Shown here piece after piece: positions 1-10,440 of a DNA stretch of 64,000 nucleotides. The position numbers and the translations under genes are program-made. A model generated the notes under the pieces. That model worked only from the letters and a program-made list of their open reading frames with translations, was not told where the DNA came from and made no database searches. Source of the stretch: Gardnerella vaginalis (GTDB lineage: Bacteria > Actinomycetota > Actinomycetes > Actinomycetales > Bifidobacteriaceae); NCBI GenBank assembly GCA_946997215.1, contig CAMPUL010000005.1, positions 1 through 64,000 of the forward strand, written 5' to 3'. Each line of letters opens with the position of its first letter. Positions within the stretch are counted from its first letter, which is position 1.

Positions 1-141
1 ATCGGTTAAAGAGAAAAGCCACAGTCCACCGGCCCGATGGCCCTTGCGCCTCCAGACGCACATTACTGCGCGCTATCTTTGGCACTTGGGATATCCCAAC
101 CAGCACGCCTATTACATAAGGCACGCCGTTGGCACACACAA
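1..141 (-). ncRNA. Candidate structured 5' leader RNA of a gene left of the window
   Basis: No credible coding frame is present. The minus strand starts just after a good -10 box and then forms several possible stems: CCAAC/GTTGG enclosing a hairpin around GTGCC/GGCGT, a perfect 14-bp palindrome at 86-99 (TTGGGAT/ATCCCAA), and a GGCC/GGCC hairpin near 27-40. This GC-rich, folded stretch stands out in AT-rich surroundings. It resembles the leaders that precede ribosomal-protein or translation-factor genes, but I could not match it to a named family, and its gene lies beyond position 1. Confidence 0.4.
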
Positions 142-147
142 AGTATT

Positions 148-176
148 ATTATACACATTTGCTTGACAATTAAAAA
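148..176 (-). promoter_or_regulatory. Predicted promoter for the left-edge leader
   Basis: On the minus strand a perfect TATAAT lies at 153-148, with TTTTTA 17 nt upstream as a weak -35. Transcription would begin near 141 and run off the left end through the structured leader. The -10 is convincing; the -35 is poor. Confidence 0.4.
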
Positions 177-214
177 CCATTTAAGCAACTATGCACTGGA
201 GCTGCTTAAGTAGA

Positions 215-274
215 CTACTTAAAACTACTTAAAACTACTTAAAACTACTTAAAACTACTTAAAACTACTTAAAA
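215..274. repeat. Six perfect copies of a 10-bp tandem repeat
   Basis: The unit CTACTTAAAA is repeated six times without change at 215-274. Degenerate copies continue to about 309, where the ftsQ stop codon (301-303) sits inside the repeat. The 10-bp period is close to one helical turn. Copy number is likely to vary by slippage. It lies between ftsQ and the left-edge promoter. Confidence 0.85.
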
Positions 275-300
275 CCGCTTAAACAAGCTACTTAAGCAAG

Positions 301-1494
301 CTACTTAAGAATCGGCCTTGCAGGAGCAGAAACATCCAAAAGCTGACGATTGCTGATTTTACTTGGATCGCTAATAATCGTCTCCACAATCGCCTTTTTA
401 AGCTCCAAATCCGAAGAATCGCCCCAAACAACAATCCTATGAACGTCTCCACTTGGGCCAGGGTAAGAAACTTCTGTTTCAACAGAATCCTGCGTTTTTG
501 CACTAACACGAATAACGTGAGACCTAAAATCTTGAGAAAGCGAGCTTACAATTCTCAACGCTTCCTTAACAGCCCTGCTGTTTAGACTTTTACTAACGTC
601 GCTAACTTCTATAACTGGTATTCCGCTCGTAGAAACGTTTTGAACAGCGTTTAATACTCTACCTTTAACATCTACAGCCGTAAGTTTTTCGCCATCTTTT
701 GCTTTAAGCATTGCAGCAGGCTTTTGCGCATGAACAGTTATTTGCAAACCGTGCGGGAATTGCTTTACAACCTTTGTTTCTGTTACGCCAGGTATGTTGT
801 TTAATTGCTCAATTATTTGCTGAGAAGAAACCAAAAACAGCGACTTATCTACTTGATTAGACGCAATTGACGCGATTTTCTGTTCGCTCACCCATTCGTT
901 AGATCCAAAAATGTGTATATTTTTAGAATCAAGACGGAAGAATGGAGATAAAAATAGCATCCAGCAAAGCAAAGCGATTAGCGCAACAGCAAGAAAAGTG
1001 TAAGCAAATCGCAACAAAATGGTACGTATTTTAGCAAAATTCTTTTCTTTTTCGCGAGCGCTAAAATCTATTACTTTAGGTCTAGATGCAATTCCAAGAG
1101 GACCCGAGCTAGACTTTAATGTCTGCTTTACAAAATCAACTACGGAAAGCCTTCTTGCATCTACAAAAGCATTTTTAGCAGATTGATTTTCTAATGGGCT
1201 ACTAGTAGTCACCTTTTTGCTATTAGATAAATCAACCTTAGCTAATCTTGTAGAATCTTGTGAGTTTAGATTAGATTGAATTGACCTTTTATGCGCATCA
1301 AGATTAGAAGACTTAGAAAAATTAGAAGACTTAGGGAAATTATCAGTTGTAGCAAAATTATCGGTTGTAGCAAAAGTGGATGTGATAGACCTAGTATGTT
1401 TAATAGAGCTAGCAGATTTATTAGGCTTATTAGGCTCGTTAGGCTCGTTGGATTCGTTATTGACGGCAGACTTGCCAAAAATCATTCGACCCAT
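301..1494 (-). CDS. ftsQ: Cell division protein FtsQ (DivIB family)
   Basis: FtsQ is the bitopic divisome protein that links FtsL/FtsB-type proteins to septal peptidoglycan synthesis. The 397-residue protein has a long hydrophilic N-terminal cytoplasmic tail (about 150 residues, Asn/Ser/Lys rich with near-duplicated ATTDNF and KSSN segments), one membrane span (about residues 160-180, starting LRFAYTFLAVALIALL), then an extracytoplasmic POTRA-like and FtsQ domain. A GTG at 1503 is possible, but a GGTGAG ribosome site sits 8 nt before the ATG at 1494, which I prefer. It is the last dcw gene, 130 bp after murC. The repetitive tail is longer than usual for the family and probably unstructured. 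Confidence 0.9.
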   Translation of the reverse strand: MGRMIFGKSAVNNESNEPNEPNKPNKSASSIKHTRSITSTFATTDNFATTDNFPKSSNFSKSSNLDAHKRSIQSNLNSQDSTRLAKVDLSNSKKVTTSSPLENQSAKNAFVDARRLSVVDFVKQTLKSSSGPLGIASRPKVIDFSAREKEKNFAKIRTILLRFAYTFLAVALIALLCWMLFLSPFFRLDSKNIHIFGSNEWVSEQKIASIASNQVDKSLFLVSSQQIIEQLNNIPGVTETKVVKQFPHGLQITVHAQKPAAMLKAKDGEKLTAVDVKGRVLNAVQNVSTSGIPVIEVSDVSKSLNSRAVKEALRIVSSLSQDFRSHVIRVSAKTQDSVETEVSYPGPSGDVHRIVVWGDSSDLELKKAIVETIISDPSKISNRQLLDVSAPARPILK

Positions 1495-1633
1495 AGCTAT
1501 CACTCACCTACTTCCGCTTGTATCTATACGCGACTTTACTTGCGACTCTACTTGCTACTTTATTTACTACTTTATTTGCGACTTTACAGATTGCTTATTA
1601 TCGCTTGTTTGCCGACATTATTGCCCATTTAGC

Positions 1634-3142
1634 TTATTGCTTTAAGCGTAACTCTTCTAGCATAACAGACGTCATAGTGGTAATGCTTCCAGCACCAACC
1701 GTAAAAAGTACATCTCCACTATTAGCTCGGCGAGCAAGCATTAAAGCGCCATCTTTCATGTCTTCTACAGCTTCAATATTGCAATTAAGCGAACATTCTT
1801 TAGCTGCGTTAACAATAGTCGAAGCGTGAATATTTGGAAAATCTTCCTGCTTTTCTCGAGCTGGGAAAATGCCTGTAACAATAACATCGTTTGCAAGAGA
1901 CAAAGCAGAAGCAAATTCGCGCGCAAAAGAGCGCGTCCTAGAAAACAGATGTGGCTGGAAAAGCACGCGAATCGTAGAATCTGGATACCTTCTTCTTGCA
2001 GCGCGCAAAAGAGCGTCAATCTCTGTAGGATGATGCGCGTAATCGTCTACAACCGTTACTCCGCCAACACATCCGCGAATGTCAAATCTTCTAGAAGCAC
2101 CAAGGAAGCTCGAAGCTCCATTTGCAGCATCTTTAGGATTCATACCCAAAAGCATTGCAGCAATAATCGCAGCACACGCATTTCTAGCATTATGTAAGCC
2201 TGGAATCATAAGGTTAACGTTTATAGAATCGCCGTCAAAGTCAATAGCAAACGACTCACTGCCACTACACGCGCGCTCGCTTTCGTGATTAATAAACGCA
2301 AACTTTACAAGGCTTTTTACTCTATTACTTAAGCAAGAAACACTATTCTTACTACTTGCGTATGCGATTGTTTTTTTAAGAGAATCATCGCTTAAATCCT
2401 CTAAAACAGCGCGAGCGCCATCATCGTCTGCACAAATCACAATAAATCCTAGAGCGTGGCTTAAATGCTCAACAAACGCTGCGCGATAATTTTGCGCATT
2501 CTTATAATGGTCTAAGTGGTCCGCTTCTACGTTTGTAACAATTGCAACGTATGGATTGTATTTTTCAAAGCTGCCGTCAGATTCGTCCGCCTCCGCAACC
2601 ATAACACTTCCGCAACCAGCATGACCTCCGTCAACTTCGCCGCCGCCCTGCGCTTGAATCGAACCGCCAATCGCATAACTCGGGTCTGCTAAATCGCCTT
2701 TACCACAAACTTTCAAAATATGAGCCAAAAGAGAGCTTGTTGTAGTCTTACCATGCGCTCCCGCAACAGTCACACCTTTTTTAGAGCTTAAAAGTAAAGA
2801 TAAAATGTCACTTCTGTGAACAAGTTTTACGCCATTTTCGGCGGCAGCCACTACTTCTGGATTATTTGGCTTAATCGCGCTAGAGTACACAAGAATATCC
2901 GCATTTTTTACATGGCTTGCACTTTGACCAATTTGCACATTTACGCCGAGTTCTTCTAAGCGACTTGTGTGGTCGCTTTCTTTACTATCGCATCCGCTTA
3001 CACTAACGCCTTCTTCGTGCAACATCTCTGCTAAAACGCTCATTCCAGCGCCGCCAATGCCAATAAAATGCACAGAACCTAAAGAATTTACAGTTTGATC
3101 TTTACTAAAAGCAGCACAAATAGGATTCATATTAATTTCCAT
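1634..3142 (-). CDS. murC: UDP-N-acetylmuramate-L-alanine ligase MurC
   Basis: MurC adds L-alanine to UDP-MurNAc in the cytoplasm, the first amino-acid step of the peptidoglycan stem. The 502-residue length is normal. The nucleotide-sugar motif GIGGAGMS lies at 28-35, the Mur-ligase P-loop AGAHGKTTT at 127-135, and the MurC-typical DDYAHHPTEI in the C-terminal half. The start is two bases after the murG stop (TAA TC ATG), so translation is probably coupled. A second ATG four codons in is also possible; neither has a strong ribosome site. The 130-bp gap to ftsQ contains degenerate TTGCGACT-like repeats. Confidence 0.97.
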   Translation of the reverse strand: MEINMNPICAAFSKDQTVNSLGSVHFIGIGGAGMSVLAEMLHEEGVSVSGCDSKESDHTSRLEELGVNVQIGQSASHVKNADILVYSSAIKPNNPEVVAAAENGVKLVHRSDILSLLLSSKKGVTVAGAHGKTTTSSLLAHILKVCGKGDLADPSYAIGGSIQAQGGGEVDGGHAGCGSVMVAEADESDGSFEKYNPYVAIVTNVEADHLDHYKNAQNYRAAFVEHLSHALGFIVICADDDGARAVLEDLSDDSLKKTIAYASSKNSVSCLSNRVKSLVKFAFINHESERACSGSESFAIDFDGDSINVNLMIPGLHNARNACAAIIAAMLLGMNPKDAANGASSFLGASRRFDIRGCVGGVTVVDDYAHHPTEIDALLRAARRRYPDSTIRVLFQPHLFSRTRSFAREFASALSLANDVIVTGIFPAREKQEDFPNIHASTIVNAAKECSLNCNIEAVEDMKDGALMLARRANSGDVLFTVGAGSITTMTSVMLEELRLKQ

Positions 3143-3144
3143 GA

Positions 3145-4350
3145 TTATTTTTTGCTTTCTTTTGCAATCTTAAGAATATGCTCTGCCATTACTCTTGCAG
3201 CATTACGAATGCCGTATTTCCAAGCCTTTTCGCGCATCTTGCAAAGCTCGTCTGGGTTATCAAGCAATTTCAACACGTTTGCGCGAATCCAATCATCGCT
3301 AAAATCGCAATCGTTTACAATAATCGCTCCCCCTGCGTTTGCAACAGGTTGTGCGTTAAATCGCTGCTCACCGTTTCCAATTGGAAGAGGCACGTAGACT
3401 GCTGGAACACCAATCGCAGATACTTCTGCAACAGTGCCTGCTCCCGATCTGCAAATCACCAAGTCAGCGCAAGCAAAAGCCCAATCAATTCGCTCTAAAT
3501 ATTCGCAAATATGGTAATCACCAAGTCCTGCATGCTCTGGCTTAATGTCGTTTATTTGATTAAGACCAGCCGAGCGCGCAACATTATCTTTAACTTCTTT
3601 AGATTTTCCGTTACCCGTAAGATGAATGATTTGCGCGCACTTTAGCAAATCACCAGCAGCAATAGATACAGCTTCGTTAATGCTTTTAGCACCCAAAGAC
3701 CCGCCAGTTACAAGAACAATCGGCCTACTTGGGTCTAATCCTAGATTTTTAGCACCTTCAAATCTAGCTAAATCAATGTCTTGAGTAATCTTTGCGCATA
3801 AATCGGATATGGATTTTCTAAGAGGAAGACCAACTCTTATAGCTTTGCTATTCGACGCCTCCCTTGCGATTAAACCAGTGCCATCGTAAACACATCCAAT
3901 CATGCTTGCCCAACGCGCTCCAAGCTTATTTGCCATTCCAGCACGCGCATTTTGCTCATGAATCACAATAGGCAAATGCATTCTATGCGCTTGTGCATAA
4001 ACTGGCGCAGACGCGTAACCGCCAAATCCAACAACAATATTCGCATGCCTTTTCTCAAGAATCTTAGCAACCTTTCGCGTTTCGCGAATCCACTTAAAAG
4101 GAAACTTAAGCATGTAAAGATTAGGTTTTCTAGGGAATGGGACTTTTTCAATAACGTCTAATGGCAGCCCCGCTTTAGGAACCAACGTTTTTTCTAAACC
4201 AGCATTAGTGCCAATAACACTGATTTCTACCGACTCATCTAAATCTTTTAATGCATGCGCTACAGAAAGAAGAGGATTAACATGACCAGCAGTGCCCCCA
4301 CCTGCTAGAACAACATGCAAAGAATTGCTATCTTTATATTGATCTTGCAC
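3145..4350 (-). CDS. murG: Lipid II synthase MurG (undecaprenyl-PP-MurNAc-pentapeptide GlcNAc transferase)
   Basis: MurG transfers GlcNAc from UDP-GlcNAc to lipid I at the inner membrane face, making lipid II. The N-terminal donor-fold loop reads [10 protein letters not shown] and the C-terminal domain carries the family GGSLGA and RSGAGTVAE motifs. The frame could begin at a TTG (4389), but the GTG at 4350 has a strong GAGGTGG ribosome site 8 nt upstream and places the glycine loop about ten residues in, as is usual; this gives about 401 residues. Upstream there is a roughly 210-bp break from ftsW, so an internal promoter is plausible. Murein genes flank it on both sides. Confidence 0.96.
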   Translation of the reverse strand: MQDQYKDSNSLHVVLAGGGTAGHVNPLLSVAHALKDLDESVEISVIGTNAGLEKTLVPKAGLPLDVIEKVPFPRKPNLYMLKFPFKWIRETRKVAKILEKRHANIVVGFGGYASAPVYAQAHRMHLPIVIHEQNARAGMANKLGARWASMIGCVYDGTGLIAREASNSKAIRVGLPLRKSISDLCAKITQDIDLARFEGAKNLGLDPSRPIVLVTGGSLGAKSINEAVSIAAGDLLKCAQIIHLTGNGKSKEVKDNVARSAGLNQINDIKPEHAGLGDYHICEYLERIDWAFACADLVICRSGAGTVAEVSAIGVPAVYVPLPIGNGEQRFNAQPVANAGGAIIVNDCDFSDDWIRANVLKLLDNPDELCKMREKAWKYGIRNAARVMAEHILKIAKESKK

Positions 4351-4511
4351 CAATTCAGCCACCTCAATCTGCTTATTTAATAATCCCAATCATAAATCCC
4401 AATCAGAACTAATCTACTTAAAACTTTAATATATGACTTAACAATTAAATATAAATTAAACAAAATTTTTACGAAAAGCGGATTTTATAATTTTATAATA
4501 CTTTCCCAATT

Positions 4512-4545
4512 TTGATTAACACTTGTTTTTGATTAACACTTGTTT
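4512..4545. repeat. 17-bp perfect tandem duplication after ftsW
   Basis: Two identical adjacent copies (4512-4528 and 4529-4545) of TTGATTAACACTTGTTT lie in the 208-bp AT-rich gap between the ftsW stop and the murG start. No clear terminator stem was seen. A possible minus-strand -10 (TATATT, near 4425-4435) could drive murG. Confidence 0.8.
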
Positions 4546-4558
4546 ATTATTGAGCGGA

Positions 4559-5902
4559 TTAATCACCACTTTGCTGCCGCGATTTTGCACGCTTTAATGA
4601 CCATTTATTCCCAAATTTTATGTTCGGATTGCTCTTAATAAAACTATCCGCAACACCCATCGCAAGAAGACACATAACAAGAGAAGATCCACCTGCGGAA
4701 ACAAATGGCATAGGAACGCCCATAACTGGCAAAACCTGAACAACAACCAAAATGTTTATTAGTCCTTGGCCAACAATCCAAGTAGCAATGCTAATAAGAG
4801 ATATTGAAACAAGCTTATTTGTTGATTGCAAGGCAGAAGTTAGCAAGCACCATCCAATTACAATGTAAAGAAGGATTACGCAAGAAGCAACAATAAAGCC
4901 CATCTCTTCGCCAATGATTGCAAAAATAAAATCGTTGTGAGCATACGGCAAATAATTCCACTTTTCTCTAGAATTACCTATGCCAACTCCCATTATTCCA
5001 CCAGACGCCATTGCGTATTGCGCATGAATCGACTGAAAACAAACGCCTCTAATCGACTTTGCATCGCATCCATGAATCGTAGCAAGAATACGACGCATAC
5101 GATTTTGGCTAGTCACAACAAGCAATAAAACTGCTGCACAAGCCGTTATAAGGGCCACAACAAGCCATTTTGTAGGGAATCCTCCAACATAAAACGCCAC
5201 AACAGCAATAAGCAAAATAATAAGAGCGGTACCAAGATCCTTGCCTGCAACAACTAAAAGAACCGAAACACCCAAAGCTACAACTGTTGGAATATATGCG
5301 CGCATAGCAACACGCTTATAAGCCTTTTTTGCAAGAATAAGTGCCATTGGTAGCCAAATGCATATAGCAAGTTTGGTGATTTCTGCTGGTTGCATTGTAA
5401 GCGGGCCTATTTTAATCCAGCTAGCATTACCATTAACCTCGTGCCTAATGCCTGGAACAAAAGTCAAAAATTGCATAAAAACCGATATTGCGTAAATGGT
5501 AATAATCCTGCTTTTATAAAAATCAACAGGAAGATGTGAGAAAACCAAATATCCAATCAGGCCAATAACGCAATAAATCAGCTGGCTCATTCCAGAACCC
5601 CAAGGGCCAGCTCCATAAGTAATCATTGTTACCGAAGAGCTTGAAAACACCATAAATAAGCCAAAAACGGTTAATATTACAACAGATATTCTTAGTCCAA
5701 AAAGACACCACAATGGGTTAAAAATACTGCGAATACCAACGTATTGCTTAAAAGCCTTTGTATTATCACTAAATGTTTCTTTAACGCCAAAAGCATTATT
5801 TGAAGACTCCACTTTACTGCCAAAAATGCCAAAACCGCGTTTTTTAAGCTTTTTAGGGCTTCTAGAACTTGATGAGCTGGCTTTTTTATTGTTCTCATTC
5901 AT
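4559..5902 (-). CDS. ftsW: Septal peptidoglycan polymerase FtsW (SEDS family)
   Basis: FtsW is a polytopic SEDS glycosyltransferase that polymerises lipid II at the septum with its partner class B PBP (ftsI is in the same cluster). About ten membrane segments follow a Ser/Lys-rich cytoplasmic N-terminus. SEDS-typical stretches are visible, such as [20 protein letters not shown] (the pocket region) and PFVSAGGSS near the end. The open frame extends upstream into murD, but the natural start is the ATG at 5902, which overlaps the murD stop by 8 nt; this gives 447 residues. The length and overlap fit a coupled murD-ftsW pair. Confidence 0.95.
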   Translation of the reverse strand: MNENNKKASSSSSRSPKKLKKRGFGIFGSKVESSNNAFGVKETFSDNTKAFKQYVGIRSIFNPLWCLFGLRISVVILTVFGLFMVFSSSSVTMITYGAGPWGSGMSQLIYCVIGLIGYLVFSHLPVDFYKSRIITIYAISVFMQFLTFVPGIRHEVNGNASWIKIGPLTMQPAEITKLAICIWLPMALILAKKAYKRVAMRAYIPTVVALGVSVLLVVAGKDLGTALIILLIAVVAFYVGGFPTKWLVVALITACAAVLLLVVTSQNRMRRILATIHGCDAKSIRGVCFQSIHAQYAMASGGIMGVGIGNSREKWNYLPYAHNDFIFAIIGEEMGFIVASCVILLYIVIGWCLLTSALQSTNKLVSISLISIATWIVGQGLINILVVVQVLPVMGVPMPFVSAGGSSLVMCLLAMGVADSFIKSNPNIKFGNKWSLKRAKSRQQSGD

Positions 5903-7463
5903 GGCTCTTAACCCATCGCTCAGATTCTTTAGCAAAACGATTGCCACGATCTGCGTAAGAAACAAATTGATCCATAGAAGCGCATGCTGGTGCCAGAAGA
6001 ACAACATCTCCAGGCTGCGCGTACCTTCCAGCAGCTTGAACAGCTGTAGAAATAACTTTTTGGCCCAAAGTAGAATCCGCGCTAAGAACTGGCGACTTTT
6101 CAACCTCTTTAAGAACGCGATCATCTACAGAATCAAAAGATTCGCAACTTTCGCCATTCGCAGAAACTATTGTTACAGGAATACCCTGGCCTTTAGAATT
6201 AAGCGCTTCTACAATCGGCTTTTGATCTAGTCCAATAACAACAACAGCCTTAATAATACTACGATTTTGATTAACTAAATCTTCAAAATGGCCACCTTTT
6301 GCAAGGCCTCCAGCAATCAAAATTACGGATTTTTTGCCAAAACTAGAAATAGATGCAGCAGCAGCGTGAGCGTTCGTAGCTTTTGAATCGTCCACAAAAC
6401 GAATCGAGTGTTCTGGAAGATTATCTTTAGCATTTAACGTTGCAACAGTTTGGATCCTATGCCCTCCTGGAGCAAAGTTGCACAATGCTTTAACTGCATT
6501 TTCAACGTCTTGTTTTAAGCCAAGAGTTAAAGCTAGTGCAGTTAGTGCGTCTGCAAGAAGGTGAGGATACACGCTTCCATCTGGCTCGCATAAGTGTTTT
6601 AGTTCTTTTAGCGCTACTATTTTGACTGGATCACCAACTTTTGCGCCAGAAACGCCACTTTTGTCTACAATCCAACCATTTTCAACGCCTATTTCTCCGC
6701 ATTTTGGCGCGCAAAGTGTAAAACCAATTTTTTTACAACCATCTTTGACTTGTGCAACTTTTGCTAATTCGCTAACTCGTGAATCTTGAGCATTATACAC
6801 AAGCGCTTTTTTAACGCCATTAAAAACTTTCGACTTATCTTTTGCATAAGCTTCAATGCCACCGTGCCAATCCAAATGGTCAGCCGCAATATTAGTAATC
6901 GCAGCGCAATCCAACTCTAAGGAATTAGTAAAATGAAGTTGGAAGGAGCTTAATTCAACACATAACGCGTCGTGTTCTTTTTCTAACGCAGCGTAAGAAA
7001 CAGACTTGCCAATGTTTCCAACTGCAGGAGCATCTAGACCGCAAGCTGTAAGCATATCGGAAGTCATCTCTGTTGTAGATGTTTTTCCATTTGTTCCAGT
7101 AATTCCAATCCATGCAGCTGGAAGACTTGTTTTAAGCGACTTTACGCGCACAAGCCACGCAAGCTCCACTTCGCTGATGACTGGAATATTGCGCTTTTGA
7201 GCCTCCAGAATAAAAGGAGTTCTAGGGTTAAAAACTGGCGATGTTACAACAGCATCAATCGTGTTCCAATCGATTTTAGAAAAATCGTGGATTTGCGCTT
7301 CTTCCTTACGCTCGTCTGCGCTAATCGCATTAGCACCAACAGACTTAAGCACTTCCATGGCTCCTATGCCAGAAACACCTAATCCTGCTACAAGAACGTT
7401 ATGGAACGGGAACTCATTGTGCAAAGAGAACTCCTTGCACAAATCATTTGCAACATTGCTCAT
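5895..7463 (-). CDS. murD: UDP-N-acetylmuramoylalanine-D-glutamate ligase MurD
   Basis: MurD adds D-glutamate to UDP-MurNAc-L-Ala. The N-terminal Rossmann-like loop AGLGVSG lies at about 26-32 and the ATP loop GTNGKT at 123-128. The later motif [12 protein letters not shown] is the family signature around the catalytic lysine. At 522 residues it is somewhat longer than typical homologues (about 450-480). It starts 9 bp after mraY and overlaps ftsW at its end, in a tightly packed operon. The start ATG at 7463 gives a short polar leader before the first domain. Confidence 0.96.
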   Translation of the reverse strand: MSNVANDLCKEFSLHNEFPFHNVLVAGLGVSGIGAMEVLKSVGANAISADERKEEAQIHDFSKIDWNTIDAVVTSPVFNPRTPFILEAQKRNIPVISEVELAWLVRVKSLKTSLPAAWIGITGTNGKTSTTEMTSDMLTACGLDAPAVGNIGKSVSYAALEKEHDALCVELSSFQLHFTNSLELDCAAITNIAADHLDWHGGIEAYAKDKSKVFNGVKKALVYNAQDSRVSELAKVAQVKDGCKKIGFTLCAPKCGEIGVENGWIVDKSGVSGAKVGDPVKIVALKELKHLCEPDGSVYPHLLADALTALALTLGLKQDVENAVKALCNFAPGGHRIQTVATLNAKDNLPEHSIRFVDDSKATNAHAAAASISSFGKKSVILIAGGLAKGGHFEDLVNQNRSIIKAVVVIGLDQKPIVEALNSKGQGIPVTIVSANGESCESFDSVDDRVLKEVEKSPVLSADSTLGQKVISTAVQAAGRYAQPGDVVLLAPACASMDQFVSYADRGNRFAKESERWVKSHE

Positions 7464-7472
7464 ATAATCACC

Positions 7473-8576
7473 CTAAATCAACAATCCAGAACGGCCTGCC
7501 CAATCCGCATAGAACGTCATCAATGCAGACAAGACAAACATAAGCTCAATCATCCAAAAACGAACAACAACTTTGCCTTCTGCCCATCCAACAAGCTCAA
7601 AATGATGATGAATTGGCGCCATTTTGAACACGCGCTTATGCGTTAACTTAAAACAGCCAACCTGAATCACATCACTGCAAGTTTCTACAACGAACAGTCC
7701 GCCTAAAATAACAGCCAAAAACTCTGTGTGAGTAGCAATGGAAAGCGCAGCAAAAAGGCCACCTAAAGCCAAAGAGCCAGTGTCTCCCATAAACACTTGA
7801 GCAGGATTTGAGTTGTACCACAAGAATCCAAAGCAAGCAACGGCAGCACAAACAGAAATAATTGTTAAATCAAGCGGATCCGATACAGCATAAGAGAATC
7901 CAAAGTGACCGCCGCCTTTAACATGGTAGCTTTCCCAAAAAGCGATAAGTGCATATCCTGCAAAGGCAATCATAGAAGATCCAGCAGCAAGACCATCTAA
8001 TCCATCTGTAAGATTTACTGCATTAGACCATGCAGCCATTAAAAAGTTTACCCAAATAATAAAAATTACAATTCCTATTGCTTTGCCAAACATAGAAAAA
8101 TCAAAGAATGGCTTTTCTATAAAACTCATGCCAGGCTGTGCGCTTGCAATGCCCGACTGAGTTGGCAGCATAAGAGCTAAAAGCGCATAAATGCTTGCAA
8201 AAATAATCTGACCGAATAACTTTGCACGCACAGAAAGGCCAAGATTTTGCTTTTTTCTAACCTTTGCAAAATCATCAATAAAACCTAAAAAGCCCATTGA
8301 AAGCATTGCAAAAAGAACAAGAACTGCAGACCAAGAAGGCGTTCTGCCAACAGAAAAATACCTGTACAAAGCAGATGCAGCCCAGCCAACTACAACAGCA
8401 AGATTAATAACAATACCGCCCATTGTAGGAGTGCCACGCTTAACTAAATGTGATTGCGGACCGTCTTGGCGAATGTATTGTCCGTAATTTAATCGGTGTA
8501 CTAAGCGGATTAAAAGCGGCGTGCCAACAATAGTGACTATTAGCGAAACCACTATTCCCACAATAAGCGCAATCAC
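7473..8576 (-). CDS. mraY: Phospho-MurNAc-pentapeptide translocase MraY
   Basis: MraY moves phospho-MurNAc-pentapeptide from UDP onto undecaprenyl phosphate to form lipid I. The 367-residue protein has about ten hydrophobic spans. The family's acidic catalytic motifs are present: GFIDDFAK in an early loop, NLTDGLDGLA in the middle and the histidine cluster PIHHHFE near the end. The ATG at 8576 overlaps the murF stop by 4 nt (ATGA type), which signals translational coupling. Confidence 0.97.
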   Translation of the reverse strand: MIALIVGIVVSLIVTIVGTPLLIRLVHRLNYGQYIRQDGPQSHLVKRGTPTMGGIVINLAVVVGWAASALYRYFSVGRTPSWSAVLVLFAMLSMGFLGFIDDFAKVRKKQNLGLSVRAKLFGQIIFASIYALLALMLPTQSGIASAQPGMSFIEKPFFDFSMFGKAIGIVIFIIWVNFLMAAWSNAVNLTDGLDGLAAGSSMIAFAGYALIAFWESYHVKGGGHFGFSYAVSDPLDLTIISVCAAVACFGFLWYNSNPAQVFMGDTGSLALGGLFAALSIATHTEFLAVILGGLFVVETCSDVIQVGCFKLTHKRVFKMAPIHHHFELVGWAEGKVVVRFWMIELMFVLSALMTFYADWAGRSGLLI

Positions 8577-10417
8577 AGGTTAACCTCCGTATGTTTGTTA
8601 AGGCTAGCGTTAAGACTCTTACTAAGTTTAGCCCAGCTTTCAGCCAAAACACTCAGCCCCGAAGCATGAGACCCCTTTAACAACACAACAGTACTAGAAT
8701 GCTCACCCACAAGACTCCAAACAATATTATTCGCCTCAATACAATCATGCACAAAGTACACGTTGTTTTTAGCATCAACATTGTTATTTTGATACTTATT
8801 TGCAATGTTATTTCTGTTATTTTGCCAATTATCTCTAGCACCTTTAGCTATGCAAGAAGCTAATTCATCTAATTTTTCACTCGTGGAAGATCCAACGGAA
8901 ATTATTGCGTCAATATTCTTTTGTGCAACATATTTTCCTATAGACTCATGCATGTTATATTCGTCTTTTCCAAGTTCCAGCATTGAGCCTAAAACAGCGA
9001 TTCTAAAAAGTTTAGTGGATGAAGATTTGGCAGAATCTGCAGAATCTGCAGAATCGTCGGAGTCAGAAGAGTTAGCGGAATTAGAAGAATCATTTGACTC
9101 ATAAGAGCATAATCCGTCAATTCCTGCTTTCATAGAGTCTGGATTTGCATTAAATGAATCGTCAATAAGTGTAAACTTTTTATCATCTCTGCAAATAACA
9201 GAAATTTGCATACGATGCGGGCTAATATGCGAAACTTTATTCAAAACTAGAGCAATGTTTTTAAGACTCATTCCAAAATATCGTGCAACATTTGATGCAG
9301 CAAGAGCATTCATAACATTGTGCGCGCCAGGAAGCGCAAGATGTAGTGTTGCACTATTTTCACTAGTCGCGATGTTTACACCAGTCGCACTATTTTCACT
9401 AGTCGCGATTTTTTCGCTTTCGATAATCGTAAATTTTGCACAACCACTTTCGTCTAAAGAAATATCTTGCGCGCGCAATTGATAATTGCCATTATTCGAC
9501 GCATCAAAATTGCCATTATTATCAACATTTAAGCCAAACCAGCGAACTTTATCTTGATCAGCCAGCTTGCTCATAGACGCAACGCGAAAATCATCTGCAT
9601 TCAAAATTGCAACACCATGAGGCAAAAGTCCCCTAACAATCTCACTCTTAGCTTGCGCAATTTTTTCTACAGATCCGAATTCGCCCAAATGAGCAACACC
9701 GACTTTTAGCACAACCGATAAATCAGGAGGCGCAATAGTTGTGAGCATTGCGATTTCTCCAACATGATTTGCACCCATCTCCGCAATAAGGAATCGCGTA
9801 TTCTCGTTTACACGCAAAGACGTTAATGGCAATCCAATCTCGTTATTAAAAGACCCAACAGGCGCAACTGTATTGCCAAGCGTTGAAAGCAAAGCATTAA
9901 GCATATCTTTTGTGGTAGTTTTTCCAACGGAACCAGTTATGCCAATAATGCTAAACGGCGTATTTAGCGCGCGGCGGCGAACTAAATTATGTTTTGCTAA
10001 AAGTCCAAGCGCTTCAACCGAATTTTTAACAACGATTTGAGCAATCTTGTTTTGCACACTTTCATCTAGCAAAACAGCATGTTCCACAATCGCAGCTTTG
10101 GCTCCAACTTGAGCTGCTTTTTGAACAAAATCGTGTCCGTCTACTCGCTCGCCCTTTATAGCAATAAATACCGCTCCGCAAGCAACGTTACGCGAATCAC
10201 TTGTAGCGAAATTAACAATATCGGTGCCTTTTACAGAATCGCAAGACGCCGAATCGCAAGACGCCGACGAGCCACATAAAAGCTCGCTTGCGTTAACAGC
10301 ATCTGCTACCTCTTTAATGCTCATAGGCATCATACGAGTGCTATCTTGCGTAAAAACAGTGTCTGTAATTTTATTTTGCTTGCTATTTTGCTTGCTATTT
10401 TGCTCTATTGAAAACAT
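8573..10417 (-). CDS. murF: UDP-MurNAc-tripeptide-D-alanyl-D-alanine ligase MurF, with low-complexity insert
   Basis: MurF adds D-Ala-D-Ala to complete the pentapeptide precursor. The P-loop GITGSVGKTTTKD and the later family motif DDSFNANPDSM are clear. At 614 residues it is about 130 longer than usual. The excess is a Ser/Asp/Ala-rich insert soon after DDSFNANPDSM (encoded by repeats of GCAGAATCT near 9,035-9,060), an Asn-rich segment, a repeated SENSAT segment, and an N-terminal SKQNSKQN leader from a 12-bp DNA repeat at about 10,376-10,410. The start at 10,417 has only a weak ribosome site; ATGs about 29 and 32 codons downstream (MMPMSIKE) may be the real start. Confidence 0.94.
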   Translation of the reverse strand: MFSIEQNSKQNSKQNKITDTVFTQDSTRMMPMSIKEVADAVNASELLCGSSASCDSASCDSVKGTDIVNFATSDSRNVACGAVFIAIKGERVDGHDFVQKAAQVGAKAAIVEHAVLLDESVQNKIAQIVVKNSVEALGLLAKHNLVRRRALNTPFSIIGITGSVGKTTTKDMLNALLSTLGNTVAPVGSFNNEIGLPLTSLRVNENTRFLIAEMGANHVGEIAMLTTIAPPDLSVVLKVGVAHLGEFGSVEKIAQAKSEIVRGLLPHGVAILNADDFRVASMSKLADQDKVRWFGLNVDNNGNFDASNNGNYQLRAQDISLDESGCAKFTIIESEKIATSENSATGVNIATSENSATLHLALPGAHNVMNALAASNVARYFGMSLKNIALVLNKVSHISPHRMQISVICRDDKKFTLIDDSFNANPDSMKAGIDGLCSYESNDSSNSANSSDSDDSADSADSAKSSSTKLFRIAVLGSMLELGKDEYNMHESIGKYVAQKNIDAIISVGSSTSEKLDELASCIAKGARDNWQNNRNNIANKYQNNNVDAKNNVYFVHDCIEANNIVWSLVGEHSSTVVLLKGSHASGLSVLAESWAKLSKSLNASLNKHTEVNL

Positions 10418-10440
10418 TTTCTGCTCTTAAATATTGGTTT

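Noticed and set aside
1-141. Named riboswitch or ribosomal-protein leader family
   Set aside because: No diagnostic conserved core (for example TPP, cobalamin or L10 leader) could be matched by eye.
215-274. CRISPR array
   Set aside because: Units are 10 bp with no spacers; plain tandem repeat.
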